Shown here: one piece after another, positions 23,919 through 35,788 of the stretch | Position numbering within the stretch: position 1 is the first letter of the stretch | How the letters are laid out: each line of letters opens with the position of its first letter | Assembly (NCBI GenBank): GCA_035079385.1 | Contig: JAVHKY010000056.1 | Span: forward strand, 4,216,001-4,280,000 | Origin: Aspidiotus rigidus | Taxonomy: Eukaryota; Arthropoda; Insecta; Hemiptera; Diaspididae | Direction of reading: 5' to 3' | DNA length: 64,000 nucleotides | Translations under genes and position numbers: made by a program | The notes under the pieces: model-generated | Database searches by the model: none | Told to the model about the DNA's origin: nothing | Seen by the model: the letters and a program-made list of their open reading frames with translations, nothing else

Positions 23919-24284
23919 ATGACCCGTGGGGTTTGTAGTATAAAATGTAACGACTGTGACGGAGTTTACATAGCTCAGACCGGTCGCCAGCTCCAAATAA
24001 GAGTAGCTGAGCACTTGAAGGCCTGGAAAAAGGGTAACTTGGGAGAATCGGCCTTCGCGGACGACTTAATCACCTGTGGCCACAGTTTCAGTGAGGGGTC
24101 GGAGACCCTCCTCCATGGAGAAAGATCGTATTTCAAACGAATGGCGCTGGAAAATATCGAGATAATTCGCCAGCTGAACAGCGATAACGCAACCTTGCTT
24201 CACAGGTATATTCCGGACGAGGGATTGGTTGAACTAATTTATGAGTATGACTCACATCGCGAGATGTCGTTAGTCCAATCATGA
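23919..24284 (+). pseudogene. Penelope-like GIY-YIG endonuclease domain (fragment)
   Basis: About 121 codons open from ATG. GVCSIKCNDCDGVYIAQTGR carries the GIY...YIG-type core (here GVC...YIA), then RVAEHLKAW, CGHSF and ERSYFKRMALENIEI, the layout of Penelope-type GIY-YIG domains. The catalytic Arg after QTGR and an EH segment are kept. No RT lies upstream, so it is a 3' remnant of an element in the opposite orientation to that at 21.4-22.4 kb. A trailing sequence GTTGATGACTTTTTAGCCG resembles the tail at 34.5 kb. Confidence 0.65.
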
Positions 24285-24969
24285 TCTCACCGTCGTTTTC
24301 TGTTGTCGACTGTTTCTGTCAGTCGCTCTCTATTCTCCACCCGTTGATGACTTTTTAGCCGAAAGTGCTTGCGGTAGTTTTGTGTTGTTTTGTTTCTGCG
24401 GCTCTAGCACCCTTCTAAATTCATTTACTCATTGTAGTATTTGTCGATCTAATTGTTATATCTCTCTTCTCTTTGTACATATTCCGTGTCTTTCTCTCTC
24501 ACACACTTGCTATATTATATATTTACAGTTTTTCATTACATACCTATACTGCTTGAAGTATTACTGGCTTTGCGGCCTATACATGATTATACGTGCATAT
24601 TTTGTGTGATTAAGTATGTGATTTTATAGTTCAAATAGTTATCAGTCTTGATCAATCATCATCACCTTTGAGTGCAAGCTTTGGATAAATTCTGCATAGC
24701 ATTAGCAGCGCATGCTCCGCACATATTGGCAAATTCTTTTTGTTGGTGTCTCATCTTCACGTTCACTGTATTCTAAATGAACGCAAACGCTGTTCCCATG
24801 CGGCCAGAAAAAAAAATGGACTCGTTCATTTTCATTTTTTTTGGCGTTCATCAATGTGAACGGGATGAATCCTGGTTAAAACTTAAAACGGTGTTTTGTA
24901 AAACTGAAACTAAATCTCAGTTGTACCATTAACTACACATGTATCAGACTAGAGCCTTATAAAACCAGC
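24285..24969. other. Penelope 3' tail and unassigned sequence
   Basis: The first 130 bp look like the tail of the GIY-YIG fragment. The rest is AT-rich with no feature. Confidence 0.4.
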
Positions 24970-25164
24970 CAAATACTCGCATTGTTAAAAAAAGTCTCCA
25001 CTTTGCTAGATACATACTACCACCAGGGCGTGCTGCGTGTTAAACAGCGGAGTAAAGGAGACAGAACATCTTTCCCTCTTTCTTACACCTACGTCTCAAC
25101 ACGCAGCACACTCTGGTGGTAATATCCAGCGAAGCGAAAACTTTTTTAACAATGCGAGTATTTG
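24970..25164. mobile_element. Foldback MITE, 195 bp
   Basis: CAAATACTCGCATTGTTAAAA at the left is inverted at the right (TTTTTTAACAATGCGAGTATTTG). The pairing also covers TACCACCAGGGCGTGCTGCGTGTT with its partner, so most of the element folds back. Confidence 0.65.
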
Positions 25165-25265
25165 TCTTCAATGATTGTACAAAATAAGATGCATCGAAAA
25201 TAGGTACTATTGAAAAAAAAATCTGCGACGCAAATGCAAGAAGCAGGGTTGTAGTGTTTTAAATG

Positions 25266-25525
25266 AATTTGGAGACCTTCCTGTCAAAAGGGTGTCTGTC
25301 CCAGTGTCCCATTAGGTGGAGCTCGAGAGCAGGTAAAATGGACAACCATTTGTTTGTGAAATAAATTTAGCATGGAAAACAAGATGGGTGTCAGACAGGC
25401 CTGCTCCTGTAATGAAGCCGTCAGCTGTCAGTAAGTTACAAACAAAATGAATGTCCGTTTTACCTGCTCTCGAGTTTTACGAATACATTAAGCAGACACC
25501 CTCTCGACGGAAAGGTCCTCAATTG
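25266..25525. mobile_element. Foldback MITE, ~260 bp
   Basis: GGAGACCTTCCTGTC and GGGTGTCTG at the left pair with CAGACACCC and GGAAAGGTCCTC at the right. CTCGAGAGCAGGTAAAA pairs with its complement inside, followed by a second inner pair (TTTGTTTGTGA/ACAAACAAA). Confidence 0.6.
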
Positions 25526-25631
25526 TTTTGAACAGTGTTTTAAACATCTTTTAAATATTGGAATTTGAGAAAAAAACGTTTTCAACATTGACGTGTTATG
25601 ATTATGTATTCAAATCCACGCGTACTCATTC

Positions 25632-26012
25632 CAAGGATGGTAAGCGATTCAATTTTAGGGCTTGAGCTTAAACCTTACACTTAAAGTAGAATTTCTTTTT
25701 GCTTAAGCTTAAGGCTTAAATTTAGAATGAAATTTCTTCAGTTTATTCAAGACTTACAAGTTTCAACTTAAAACTTGAGCTCAAAGCTTAAAGCTGAAAG
25801 TACAAAACATGTTTTTGTCAGAAAAAACAAGTTTTTACCTTTTTTAAGTTTTAAGCTTTTGTTTTGCTTATCAAGTCACTTAATTAAGCGAATGGAAAAT
25901 TGTTTAGCTTATCAAGTTGCTCAATTGAGTGAATGAAAAATAATTGTTATTTGTTACGCTTTAGCTCATTTACAGCTTAAAGCTTGAATAAAACTGAAGC
26001 TTACCACCCTTG
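25632..26012. mobile_element. hAT-like MITE, 381 bp
   Basis: The ends CAAGGATGGTAAGC and GCTTACCACCCTTG are inverted. The flanks ACTCATTC (25624-25631) and ACTCACGC (26013-26020) match at 6 of 8 bases, a decayed 8-bp duplication. The interior is a series of AAGCTTAAGC-type motifs. Confidence 0.6.
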
Positions 26013-26113
26013 ACTCACGCACAAGAAAGCGTGAGTGTCTAGGGTGAAAACCTGGAGAAACCCCACAATAAGCGTAAGGTCATTATGTTTAAAACAACAA
26101 AATATAATACAAT

Positions 26114-26251
26114 GGCTACTTACAGTACATGTGGCGTAGGTGAGTCTTTTCATAACGAGTACATACGTTTGCGGAACGAGCAAAGCAAGTGAAGCAATGT
26201 ATGTACAAGTTATAAAGACTCACCTACAACACTTGTACTGTACAAGGCTTT
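26114..26251. mobile_element. Foldback MITE, ~138 bp
   Basis: TTACAGTACATGTGGCGTAGG pairs with CCTACAACACTTGTACTGTA, and GTGAGTCTTT pairs with its complement. Confidence 0.55.
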
Positions 26252-26471
26252 AAACAAATACACTATACGAACAATACCGGAAACTCCTATTAGAAATACA
26301 TTGAGCGCTGTTGACCCACGAAACACAAAGGAGATTAGTAACAATCCTAGCCGCTAGTCGAAAATCCCGTTTGATTACTATGGTAGTACCAATCCCGTTC
26401 GCTAGTCGCCATGGTTCAAAAACGACACAGAAGTTTCCGGTATTGTTTGTATAGTGTATTTGCTTTAAAAC
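26248..26471. mobile_element. Foldback element, ~225 bp
   Basis: CTTTAAACAAATACACTATA and ACAATACCGGAAACT at the left are inverted at 26428-26471. Half of the same terminus (GAGTTTCCGGTACTATTGTT) occurs again at 30233, so this is a repeat family. It abuts or overlaps the previous MITE. Confidence 0.6.
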
Positions 26472-26606
26472 ACAAATACTATAAAGAAAAATTTGTTCAT
26501 TGGAAGTATACGTTTTCGTGCGGCATATTTACGTCATAGTTTTTTCGCAACGGTTTTCCGTGTATAAAAGACCATCGGTGACGTTTTTTTATACACGCTC
26601 CGCACT

Positions 26607-27072
26607 AGTGTTGGGCACTATCGGTAGAACTATCGATACTACCGATAGTATTGATAACTGGAAAACATCGATAGAATATCACCGCTATCGTCACTACCGA
26701 TAGTACGTATTTTTCAACAAATTCTGTCATAATAATATGTTACTATTTTTTCCTTCTAAAAGTGAGAAAAATTGATGAAAGAAGAAAAATATTATGTACA
26801 CTTTGAATGGGACAAGAAATAAGAAAAAATTGTGTGGAGTTTAAAAATTGGAAATAACAGAGGAAGAGTATGAGTGATTTTCTTCTGAACACTAGCGCAC
26901 CACTGTCCTAAATGGATGAAATGGAAACACTATCGGTATATCGATACTACCGATAGTTTTCCGATACTACCGATAGTTTTCCGGAAAACTACCGAATAAA
27001 TAGATAGTGTCAGGAGGAAGACTATCGGACTATCGATAGTTTCAAACTATCGGTTTTTGCCCATCATTACTA
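26607..27072. mobile_element. hAT-like element with ACTATCGATAGT subterminal repeats
   Basis: The left end TAGTGTTGGGCACTATCGG and the right end complement TAGTAATGATGGGCAAAAACC share a hAT-like TIR. Many copies of the palindrome ACTATCGATAGT and of ACTACCGATAGT lie just inside each end. No target duplication could be matched and no transposase is present. Confidence 0.55.
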
Positions 27073-27507
27073 ACGCTGAAAAGCGTTACCTATCTAAAAG
27101 TACGTCACTGAAAATCGTTTCGCAAAAACGTACTTACGATGCATGCGGGTTTTAAAATTTTATATAGAAATGTTGTTTCAACTTTTAAACATGTATAAAA
27201 CAGATTAAGGAATAATAATCGATTTCCAACACGTTTTAAACAAGAAAGAAACGTTTCAAACTAAAAAAACACGTTTTTTTTTTGTTTTTTTTTTTAAAAA
27301 AAAAACAATTTTTTGCAAACGAGCTTAAGCTCTATCTAGAGTCTAGACACCACGCAAACTATGAAAAACTATTTAATATTGTATCTCTCTGTCCTTTCAT
27401 TAATATCTGACCAACAGGACATCAGATTGTTTACCTTCACAAGAGAGCGTTTGAACAGAATTATCTTAAGAATTATTCAGTCTACTGGAATTTAGTATTT
27501 GTCTCAG
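27073..27507. other. No gene seen; 5' flank of BTB/kelch gene
   Basis: Contains A/T homopolymer tracts at 27265-27320. CTGACCAACAGG and TTGTCTCAG just before 27508 could be an acceptor of an upstream non-coding exon. Confidence 0.4.
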
Positions 27508-29749
27508 ATGATGGATAATAGTGACAACGGGAGTGCATATTACACAAACAATGATGAAATTTCAGCAAAGCGTCTGCGTCTCGCTGTTATGGACATGGAG
27601 CCCTCTAGACAATTCTATGTAAATATTGTTGTTCATTTTTTATATGTTTTAAAGAACTCAAATCCAGGTTTATTTACACAGACGAAATAATTTGCAGGAT
27701 AAGAATGACTTCAACAACTCTGACACTAAGTTTCTTTGGGACAGACGTGGAGAAGATGTAAGTAGTAGTGTATTTATCATTTATTCAAGCTCTCAATTTT
27801 ACTAATCCGACTGTATCATCAATACCGGATTCACCTAACAACACCAACCCACAATATTATGAAAAGGTCCTAACTTAGTCCTCAAATTATCATCTTTCAG
27901 TCTTTTTCTTTGTTAGAAATCTGGTTTGAGGAAACGTATCTACTTATACCAATCCTAGTTTGTAATTTTTTGTTTACTGTAGGGGAAGTCGAACGTACAG
28001 GCATTCTACGGGAGGATTAGAGAATTTTTTGTCAACGATAAGTTTACTGACGTGAACATCATATGTGAAAACCAAATTTTCGGATGTCATCGTTTAATAT
28101 TGGCTGCAACTTGCGAGTATTTTGAGACCATGTTTTCTGAAAATTTTAGGGAAAATGATGCGGAAGAGATCACATTGCATGATGTTAGCATAGTTACGTT
28201 CAAGGAAATCCTTACGTTTGCTTACAAAGGTTGTATTCAAATTGACGACAACAATGTTTCTGAGCTGCTTTGTGCTGGCAACCTTTTTGGGTTAACCTTC
28301 ATTGAAAGCGAATGCACTCGATATTTGCTTGAAGAAAATATACCGACTAAAGAAGCGCTCGCAATATTTATCTTTGCTTGCAATTTACGGAAAACAACTC
28401 TCATCCCCGTGGTAGGCCAGTTTATTCTGGAGCATTTGGATCATTTATCTAGAACCACCGCGTATCTAGAAATACTATTCGACGATCTATGCCTTTTACT
28501 CGCGAATTTCCGTTCCTTGTCGTTACATGATGACCGGGTTATACTCAGTGCTATTTCTCAATGGGTCTTTCATTCTGGAAGAAAAACTGAAGATAAGAAA
28601 ATATTATTCAATGGACTTTTGAAAAAAGTTCAACGATGGTATCAGCGCTTCTCTGTTGAGGATTCTTACTATAGCTTCTTGAATTGTGAGCTTATTGATA
28701 ACGCTGCCGTTGATTCGCCATTGGCTTCAGATGTGAATCACGCTAGAAGTTTCCACCAATTACCCATTCACGTGTATGTCAATATTATTAGTAGAGCTCT
28801 TGATTCAAGTGGGAAACCAGAGTACAATCAATCGCATATTTTTACCTCAAACTTCGAGAAAGACGACAACAATATTGACTGGTACCATTCCTTTTCAATG
28901 GAAACAAATATTGATGAAATGCGAACTGTTGTAATTGGCAGCCAATTGTATTACTTCCGCAGAGATGCTTTAAATGGAAGGCCTACGTTCAGTGTCAGCT
29001 CTTCGGCTAACTTATCTTTAAACAAGCTCTCATTGAAGTTACCTCCTGATTACTCATCAAATAATCTTTTGTGCTGCGATAAAAAGACTTGTGGAATATA
29101 TTCATTCAACTCCTCAAAATATTTGTTCCTCTATAACAGAGAATTGGATGAGTGGACTTCAATTCTTCTTTCACATGAAACTAGTAGAATTGGTAATTGT
29201 ATGACTTGTCATGATGACGGTCGGTTGTATCTGTTCACTGGAATTTCAGGAAATCGCTTTGTGCGAGCCTATGATCATCGTGATGGTAAATGGTCAGCGT
29301 TGACAAAATATACAAAGAGCAGTGCAACAATAGACGAGTGTTGCAGTTTCAAAGGAAAAATTTATGTTTCTTGTTATTCTAAAAGAAAACAAAACGAGAT
29401 GGAAATATTTGATCAAAGGTCAGAAAAATGGCTGAATAGCATTGAATTGAGTTTTGAGGGTCATCATGAAGGCAAAAAAGATATTACTCACAGATTACTA
29501 CCCCATTGTAATCTCTTATGGATGTTTAGCAGCGTTCCCTCTTTTGATTCACATAGAACAGAAATCAATTGTATATACGTGAAATCATATAATTCATTTC
29601 AACAAAAATGTACTTTATGGCCAGCGCTGGATGAAGCCATTTTTTACAAATTACAAAGTTCTTGCCACCACAAAAGTTATTTGTATGAGTACCCGGACAG
29701 CTATCATGCAACAATAACAGATGTAGTGACTTTCAACCCCTTAGAATAA
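27508..29749 (+). CDS. BTB-BACK-kelch-like protein, 645 aa, three exons
   Basis: CDS 27508-27618, 27698-27757, 27983-29749, all joined in phase 0 with GT-AG borders. The BTB domain starts in exon 3 (FFVNDKFTDVNIICENQIF, then HRLILAATCEYFETMFSENF). After it come a BACK-like helical region (about residues 170-280) and a C-terminal region with weak kelch-type blades (for example RLYLFTGISGNRFVRAYDH and KIYVSCYSKRKQNEMEIFD), most lacking the double-Gly signature. Proteins of this family are usually substrate adaptors for cullin-3 ubiquitin ligases. The first ATG is at 27508, with a second at 27511; TTGTCTCAG just before could also be a splice acceptor. No symbol is given because the orthologue cannot be told. 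Confidence 0.85.
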
Positions 29750-30617
29750 TTTTGATTGTTTTGACAATGATGCTCAATATAATTTACATCCTTGTTCATG
29801 TACCTAGCACATATATTTAGCCATTTAATTTTGCATTTTAAAAATGATGTTATGAATGGTGCGAGTTATATTTATGTATTCAACTACCTTTATAATTATT
29901 CAGAATTGTATTATAGAAGAATTATCACTCTTGGGAGTAGTTTAGTGGATCATATTTGATATACTTTTTTTTTTTTCTTAATACCTATTATTTGAAAATA
30001 TGAGTAGATTCCTCAGCAAAAAGCTTTTTATATGTAAGGATATGTGATCAGATTTTTTTTTCAGTTTTTTGAAACAAGAATTTCCTGGACTCTCTCAGGC
30101 ATTTTATTTGACATTTGGATCGACTTTAAATCCTATTTCTACGGGCATCAGTAATAATCATGAGTCACATTTTCTCACAGTTCAAAACACAAACGTTGTT
30201 CTGATCTCATACCATTCAGAAATTAACTAACGAGAGTTTCCGGTACTATTGTTTATAGTATTTGATGAATATTTGAATAATTCCTCACGCAAAATAATCT
30301 ATTATTATGAAAAATACTCATACTAAGACAAATGGATACCTCCTTTATTCTATTTGTCAATAAAGGTGGAGTATGCGCTGCTATGCGGAATTTCTCCAAA
30401 GCTTGCACTCGAAGGTGAAGATGAGCAATAATGACTCTACAACGTATTTTCTTTTCGCTCTTTGTTCTTGTAAAATTCAAGGGGAAAGCCACCTAAAAGA
30501 ATATTGAAATTGTTAGAGTAGACTCGGCTCCAACTTTTGTATGTCTCATTTTAAAAGTTGGCGCAGGCGCTAGCCAACCACATTGCAATCAATTTTTTCT
30601 TTTTCTTTCTTTTTTCC
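29750..30617. other. 3' flank of BTB/kelch gene; no further gene
   Basis: Presumed 3' UTR and intergenic DNA. A half-terminus of the 26248-26471 repeat family lies at 30233-30258. Confidence 0.45.
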
Positions 30618-31288
30618 TAGCCCTGTGTACAAAGGTTGTCATGGTCAGGGATGTCCAGCTAAAGCCAGCCAAACATAAGCCAAAAGCTTAAGCCAATGTT
30701 GTGACCGTTTTTGCGGAAGCTAAAAGTCAGCTAATGAAATGCGCCCTGTTTGGCTGTCAGCCCAAAGTCAGCCAATCGTCAGCCCAAAGTCAATCACCGA
30801 AAAATTGGATATCGGCTTTAGAACGATATAAACCGGCTCCGGAACGGTATAAAGCGACTCCGGAACGATATCAAGTGACTTCAGAACGATAAATGAATAA
30901 GTTTTTAGCCAATGGTAGGTCAGCCAATGAAATTGAGAACCATTGGCTTTCAACTTAAGCCAATGCAAGGAAAGAGCTGAAAGCCATGAGCTAAGTTCAA
31001 GTCATTGATGATTGGCTGGACATCCCTGGTCATGGTTCAATTTGTATGCATACCTCCAAACAGTTTTTCACTTCTGTTTTCCAATCTAAGTATGAGCTTT
31101 AGAAACAATCGTTTGTCACAAAAAACGTTTTTTCTGAGAATTCTCTACAACTTTGATTCTTACACTGTTCTTGATTAAAAGTCAAATAAATTCAGAAAAT
31201 ACGTTCGAACTAACGCATGAATTTGTTCCATAAGAAAAAATCTATGATCACTTTTGTAACTAGCGCTACCTAGTGTAGGTTACGCCAC
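30618..31288. repeat. Dispersed repeat R, copy 1, split by a hAT MITE
   Basis: 30618-30645 plus 31037-31288 match 34157-34437 in direct orientation (about 280 bp, roughly 85-90 percent identical by eye). Copy 2 is uninterrupted and shows the empty site of the inserted MITE. Confidence 0.75.
30646..31028. mobile_element. hAT MITE, 383 bp, with exact 8-bp duplication
   Basis: TIRs CAGGGATGTCCAGC and GCTGGACATCCCTG. The duplication GTCATGGT is at 30638-30645 and 31029-31036. The homologous repeat at 34.17 kb holds the unduplicated site (ATCATGGT), which confirms the insertion. The interior contains short tandem copies of GGAACGATATAAA-like and AGCCAAA-like motifs. Confidence 0.9.
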
Positions 31289-31434
31289 CTATTTTCTGGT
31301 CGTACACGTTCACAAAAAAAAGTGAACGTGAACGGTTGTGGCCGTCTGTAGTATCAGACCGGAATATAATATTTGAAAATCGACAACGTCCTTAGGGGCT
31401 AAAGAATATACACGCTCCTATGAAAAAAAAAACA

Positions 31435-31812
31435 ACTCAAAAAACACGTTAATCATTGATTTGCGAATGGTATTCAATTTTGTGGAAAAAAAAGTGAATT
31501 TGTACATCAAAAGAGTAAATTAATGCATCTTCATTTTTTGAGCTAGGTCTCGTTAAGATTGATTAACTACAAAGCGAATTATAAACGTTTTTGAAAAAAA
31601 AATTACACAAGGGACGACAAAGCGTGGTAATGTACCGCACTTTGCTCTCTGTCTGACTTTTTATTTTAAAATGTTTATAACTCGCTTTGTAGTAGATCAA
31701 TCCTAACGAGATCGAGGTCAAAAAATTGAGAATTGTTTATTCTTTCCTTATTCAGAAACTTTTTTCTTACAGAATCGAATACCATTCAAAAATCAACGAT
31801 TAATGAGTTTTC
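31435..31812. mobile_element. Foldback element, ~378 bp
   Basis: AACACGTTAATCATTGATTT and GAATGGTATTCAATTTTGTG are inverted at 31765-31810. The inner pairs TTTTTTGAGCTAGGTCTCGT and CTACAAAGCGAATTATAAAC are also matched on the right arm. A hAT element has inserted at its right edge. Confidence 0.6.
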
Positions 31813-32931
31813 TCAGGGTTTGCGACCGAAATTTTTTTAACGGTTAACGTTTATCGGTCAAATGACCTCCCAAATTTTTTCGGTTATCGGTTATCTGTCA
31901 AAATGTGGGAAAATATAACGGTTATAACGGTTAACTGTTATAACCGATATAACCGCTATAACCGTTAAGAAATATATATTTTTAGGTTATAACGGTTGAA
32001 ATGCGTGAACACAACACATATGCATCAAAAAATCACATAATTTAGAAAATAATTCAATATTGTTACTACCTCAGTACCTCTAGATACTAGCTAGTGGACA
32101 AACGCGACAATCTCGTGACTCGTCACTCTCCAGTCTTCAAATTCACAGATTGCAAAATTTTTTTCTTTGTTTTCTACTTTTCTTATTTCTAGTTTTCTTC
32201 TCGTTAATGTCTCATTACTCATTAGTCTTTAGGCTACTTCAAAAGTTGAAAGTTCAAACTTCAGAGTTTGAACACTTTGAAAGTTTGAACAGTTCCCTTC
32301 TAGACCTAGTTTTAGTCAGGCCCTGGTTTTAGTTTGCAAACTTTTCAAAAATATGATGTATGAAATGATGATGATTGACTAGGGAATAGCTGAATGAGTT
32401 AGCAAATTCATTCCCTTCAAAATAAAATTAGAATTTATCACAGAAGATGGAAATTAAAAAAAACCTTAGTTTCAAGTAATTCTAAATTTTGTATATTTTT
32501 GAATTCAGAAAACAAAAATTTAGTAGAAAAAACTTTAAACATTATGACTAGAGCCCGGATTCCCTGGTTTTTGTCGCATAATTTCCTTAAAGGGCAAATT
32601 TCTGAAAATCAAATAGAAGTTCATTTCATGGTATTCTGAGCCCAGGAAAAAAGTTTTATTTCTCCGAAAAACTCCGAAAATGGGGATAAAATCCGAAATC
32701 TTCCGAAAACCTATAATTTGTAGTAAAAGTTATTTTTTATACAAAATTTTGTGATTTGAGAAACAAAAATTTAAATAATTATGAATTGAAAAAATTTCTT
32801 TACTGCCTATATAGTTGTAACTTCACAATATCTTGTGCTCTAATTGAAGCGTGAACCAACCAGAAAATAAAATAAGACAGAATCTAACATGCTAGTGCAG
32901 AGAAGTATTCAAAAGATTTGGAATAAAGGAG

Positions 32932-33178
32932 ACAGAGCTGATGAGGCTCATTAAGGAAGCAAAATCAAGATTCATGGACAGGATAAGGGCAGAGGATATA
33001 TTCAAGGCAGCGATACAAGGGAAGATACCGGGGAAACCTTCGCGCGGCAGAAGAAGGCTAAATATGTTAAATACTTAAATATTATGATTGTATGCATTTT
33101 GTACGTTGTCATTGTTATATTCGTCGAGGAGCTAACCCCCGTCAGGGGGATGCTCACAAATACAATACAATACAAGTG
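32932..33178 (+). mobile_element. LINE 3'-end fragment
   Basis: A short frame of about 45 codons ends in a basic motif (GKPSRGRRRLNML then stop), as in the extreme C-terminus of many insect LINE ORF2 proteins. It is followed by CCCCCGTCAGGGGG and an AATAC pentanucleotide tail. The clade cannot be assigned. Confidence 0.5.
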
Positions 33179-33436
33179 CAGCATAACGTGAAATTTTTAT
33201 AATTCTTTATGTTGAGATCAACTACCTATTTAGATTTTTTTTCTCTTTTTCGATGTAAAAATTTTGATACATATTTACCTACTGTAAAAATTTTTTTCCC
33301 AATTTTCTAATACCTAATTGCCGAAAATTCTCATTCTAGTTCCGAATTTTGCTGTTTTTAACTCCGAAAAATCCGGGCTGTAATTATGACGTATCTATAT
33401 TTAAAACTGATTTAAAATCAACTCCAAAATCTTTTG

Positions 33437-33797
33437 ACTGTTCGATTTCGACTTCTACTGAAGCGATTCTCTGACTGGTTTTTCTTTTCATGAAAAGGTA
33501 TTCACCTCGACATTTGAAGTGTTAAATATCAAGTTTCTATCTTCAATAGTCTTTGAGAAATCTTGAAACGCGATCCCCTCCCTACATATTTCTTATGGGA
33601 CATATTTTCATAGAAAAACACAGGTCTTTTGACAGTTCGATCTCGACTTCTACTGCACCGATTCTCTTACTGTTTTTTTTTTTTTTTTAATGAAAAGTAT
33701 CCCCCTCGACATTTTCATTGTTCAATATCAAGTTTCTATCTTTAATAGTCTTTGAGGAATCTCAAAACGCCATTTCCTCCCTGTACATTTCTTAGGT
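33437..33797. repeat. Tandem duplication, ~197-bp spacing
   Basis: GACTGTTCGATTTCGACTTC near 33437 recurs as GACAGTTCGATCTCGACTTC near 33634. Both copies continue through ATATCAAGTTTCTATCTT to about 33797. Confidence 0.7.
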
Positions 33798-34126
33798 CCA
33801 AACTCCAAAGAATCAACTGGAAAAATTTTCTTCTTTTTTTTTACTAATTTTTTTTCTGTCGCTTCAAATTTATTTTGGTCAAATAACAGTTATAACAGAA
33901 AAAATAACGGTTAACGGTCAATCGGTCAAAATTGGTATTTTCATTTCGGTTATAACGGTTAACCGAAAAATAACTGTTATTATGCAAGCCCTGGGTTTTC
34001 TGAAGGTTTTTCAAAACTCCACCCCGTATTTTTCGACGCGTTATTTTTCATCACGGCGTTGTTACCAGCTTTAGTATTCCGGCCTGATACTAGAGGCAGC
34101 CATGGAACGATACCTGACGGAAAATA

Positions 34127-34437
34127 GGCGGCGTAACTTGGAGTTTGCAATGTTGGTAGCCTTGCGTACAAAGGTGATCATGGTTCAATTTGTATAATTA
34201 TCTCCAAACAGTTTTTCAATTCCGTTTTCCAATTTAAGTATGAGCTTTAGAAAAAATTGTTTATTACAAAAAATGTTCGTTTCAGAATTCTCTACAACTT
34301 TAATTTTTACACTTTTCTTGATTAAAAGTCAAATAACTTCAGAAAATGTGTTTGAACTAACGTATGTATTTGGTCCATAAGAAAAAAATCCACGATCACC
34401 TTTGTAACTAGCGGTAACTAGTGTACGTTACGCCGCC
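34127..34437. mobile_element. Dispersed repeat R, copy 2, intact MITE of 311 bp
   Basis: The ends GGCGGCGTAAC and GTTACGCCGCC are exact inverted repeats. The body matches copy 1 at 30.6-31.3 kb. A single copy of the target site ATCATGGT shows where copy 1 was hit. Confidence 0.7.
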
Positions 34438-35659
34438 ATAAACCAAAGTATCGAATCGATACGTTTTTGTATAAATTTACGGTCATCCATAATGAAGAGG
34501 ATACTCACTTTGAGAATAGCTGACTAGCCGAAAGCGCTTGTATTTTCAATTTTCTTGTGGTCCTTCGCACCTTCTTTTGTGTTACTTCTTTGAGTATCCT
34601 GTTCAAACTAGAATAATTTTAAAAAAAAAAGTAAACAAAGCGCGAAGTAAACGAGGTTGCGATATTTTAAGCGAAAAATGTTTAAAACGTGTTTGAAACA
34701 TGTTTAAAACAGGCAAAATCGAGGAGTTAACATTGGCTCTAATGAGAATTTTTTAAACAATTTTTCGTTTTAAATGTGTTTTTTAAAACGAAAATTTTTT
34801 TTTGCAACCCTGGAATTGGAAGAAAAATAAGCATGCAGCTGATATCAAATGTTTCGTCACTTGTAAACACTTCTATAAAGCCAACAAATTAATAATAATT
34901 TTATTGAAAATGATATTATTTCATTTTCTTACTTCTTATAGTACACTAGAAGAGGTAGTAGGGTCACACCTTTCTAACTACCATGTAATGCCGAACGCAA
35001 AATGAAATGTTCGTTTTTACGCCTCTCGCAGGGAATCGCAACATTTAATTTAGGTTTGATACTCTTACATGTAGGCTCTTATTCGCGAATAAAATCAAAG
35101 AAGGCGCTCTCTACATTTTCTGTGACGGTCATTTGCGGAAGCTTGCAAAAAGGTGATGATCTTGAAATATTCATCCGAGATATTTGAAATTATATTCACT
35201 CGACAGGAAATTAAGAGGACTACAATTTTTGTTCCATACATTTTTCAGAAAAAATAATATTTTGAGAAGGTACAGTCGATTTTATTAACGTGCTGTCCTA
35301 TGGTGAAAAACGCATCGCTTTATGTGCGAATGGAGAGTTACCTTTTACAAGCTATTTTCTCAAGAAATATACGTCATGTTGATGAAATATTTATGAGAAA
35401 ACAAATTGATGTACGGAAAATTTTCTTCACGTTAACCACTGACATGTTTGTATTTTAACGCATACTTTTAGAGAAAATCGCTGATGAAAGGTCATTTCCC
35501 TTAAGAGTCCATGTAAAAGTATCATACCTATTTTTCTACAGCCTCAGCTAAAATAACGATGGGTGGACAGTTTTGAATTAATGGAAAAGTGTCCCGGTTT
35601 TGAGTGAGCTTCTAGTAATCTAGTGTACTGTATTTCCTCTTAGTCGACCAGGACGGTGT
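34438..35659. other. No gene seen
   Basis: Includes a Penelope-tail-like stretch near 34515 (GCTGACTAGCCGAAAGCGC), similar to 24340-24370. The remainder is unassigned. Open frames near 35002-35187 show no recognisable domain. Confidence 0.4.
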
Positions 35660-35667
35660 TTTGCAGC
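35660..35667. repeat. Target-site duplication of outer hAT, left
   Basis: TTTGCAGC, identical to 55192-55199. Confidence 0.8.
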
Positions 35668-35788
35668 CAGGGATGTGCACAAATCACAAATCACATGATT
35701 CATTATTCATTTGGGATTCAAATCACCAATCCTGTTGAGGAAAAGATTCAAATCACATATTAGTCAAGGCCCGTCACATACCTGAGCT

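Larger units (their letters stand above)
31814..33993. mobile_element. hAT-like element, 2.18 kb
   Basis: TIRs CAGGGTTTGC and GCAAGCCCTG. The duplication AGTTTTCT (31806-31813) versus GGTTTTCT (33994-34001) matches at 7 of 8. AACGGTTATAACGG-type subterminal repeats lie inside both ends. There is no transposase frame. It contains a LINE tail (32932-33178) and a tandem duplication (33437-33797). Confidence 0.75.
31338..34105. mobile_element. Probable MITE of the TGGCCGTC family, split by nested insertions
   Basis: TGGCCGTCTGTAGTATCAG at 31338 and the inverted CTGATACTAGAGGCAGCCA ending near 34103 match the ends of the intact element 52971-53348. The flanks GAACGGTT and GAACGATA match at 6 of 8. 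The interior has been filled by the foldback 31435-31812 and the hAT element 31814-33993. Confidence 0.5.

Noticed and set aside
24334..24370. Hammerhead ribozyme near GTTGATGACTTTTTAGCCG
   Set aside because: A GATGA and a CGAAAG are present, but no convincing helix II closes between them and no cleavage-site helix was found.
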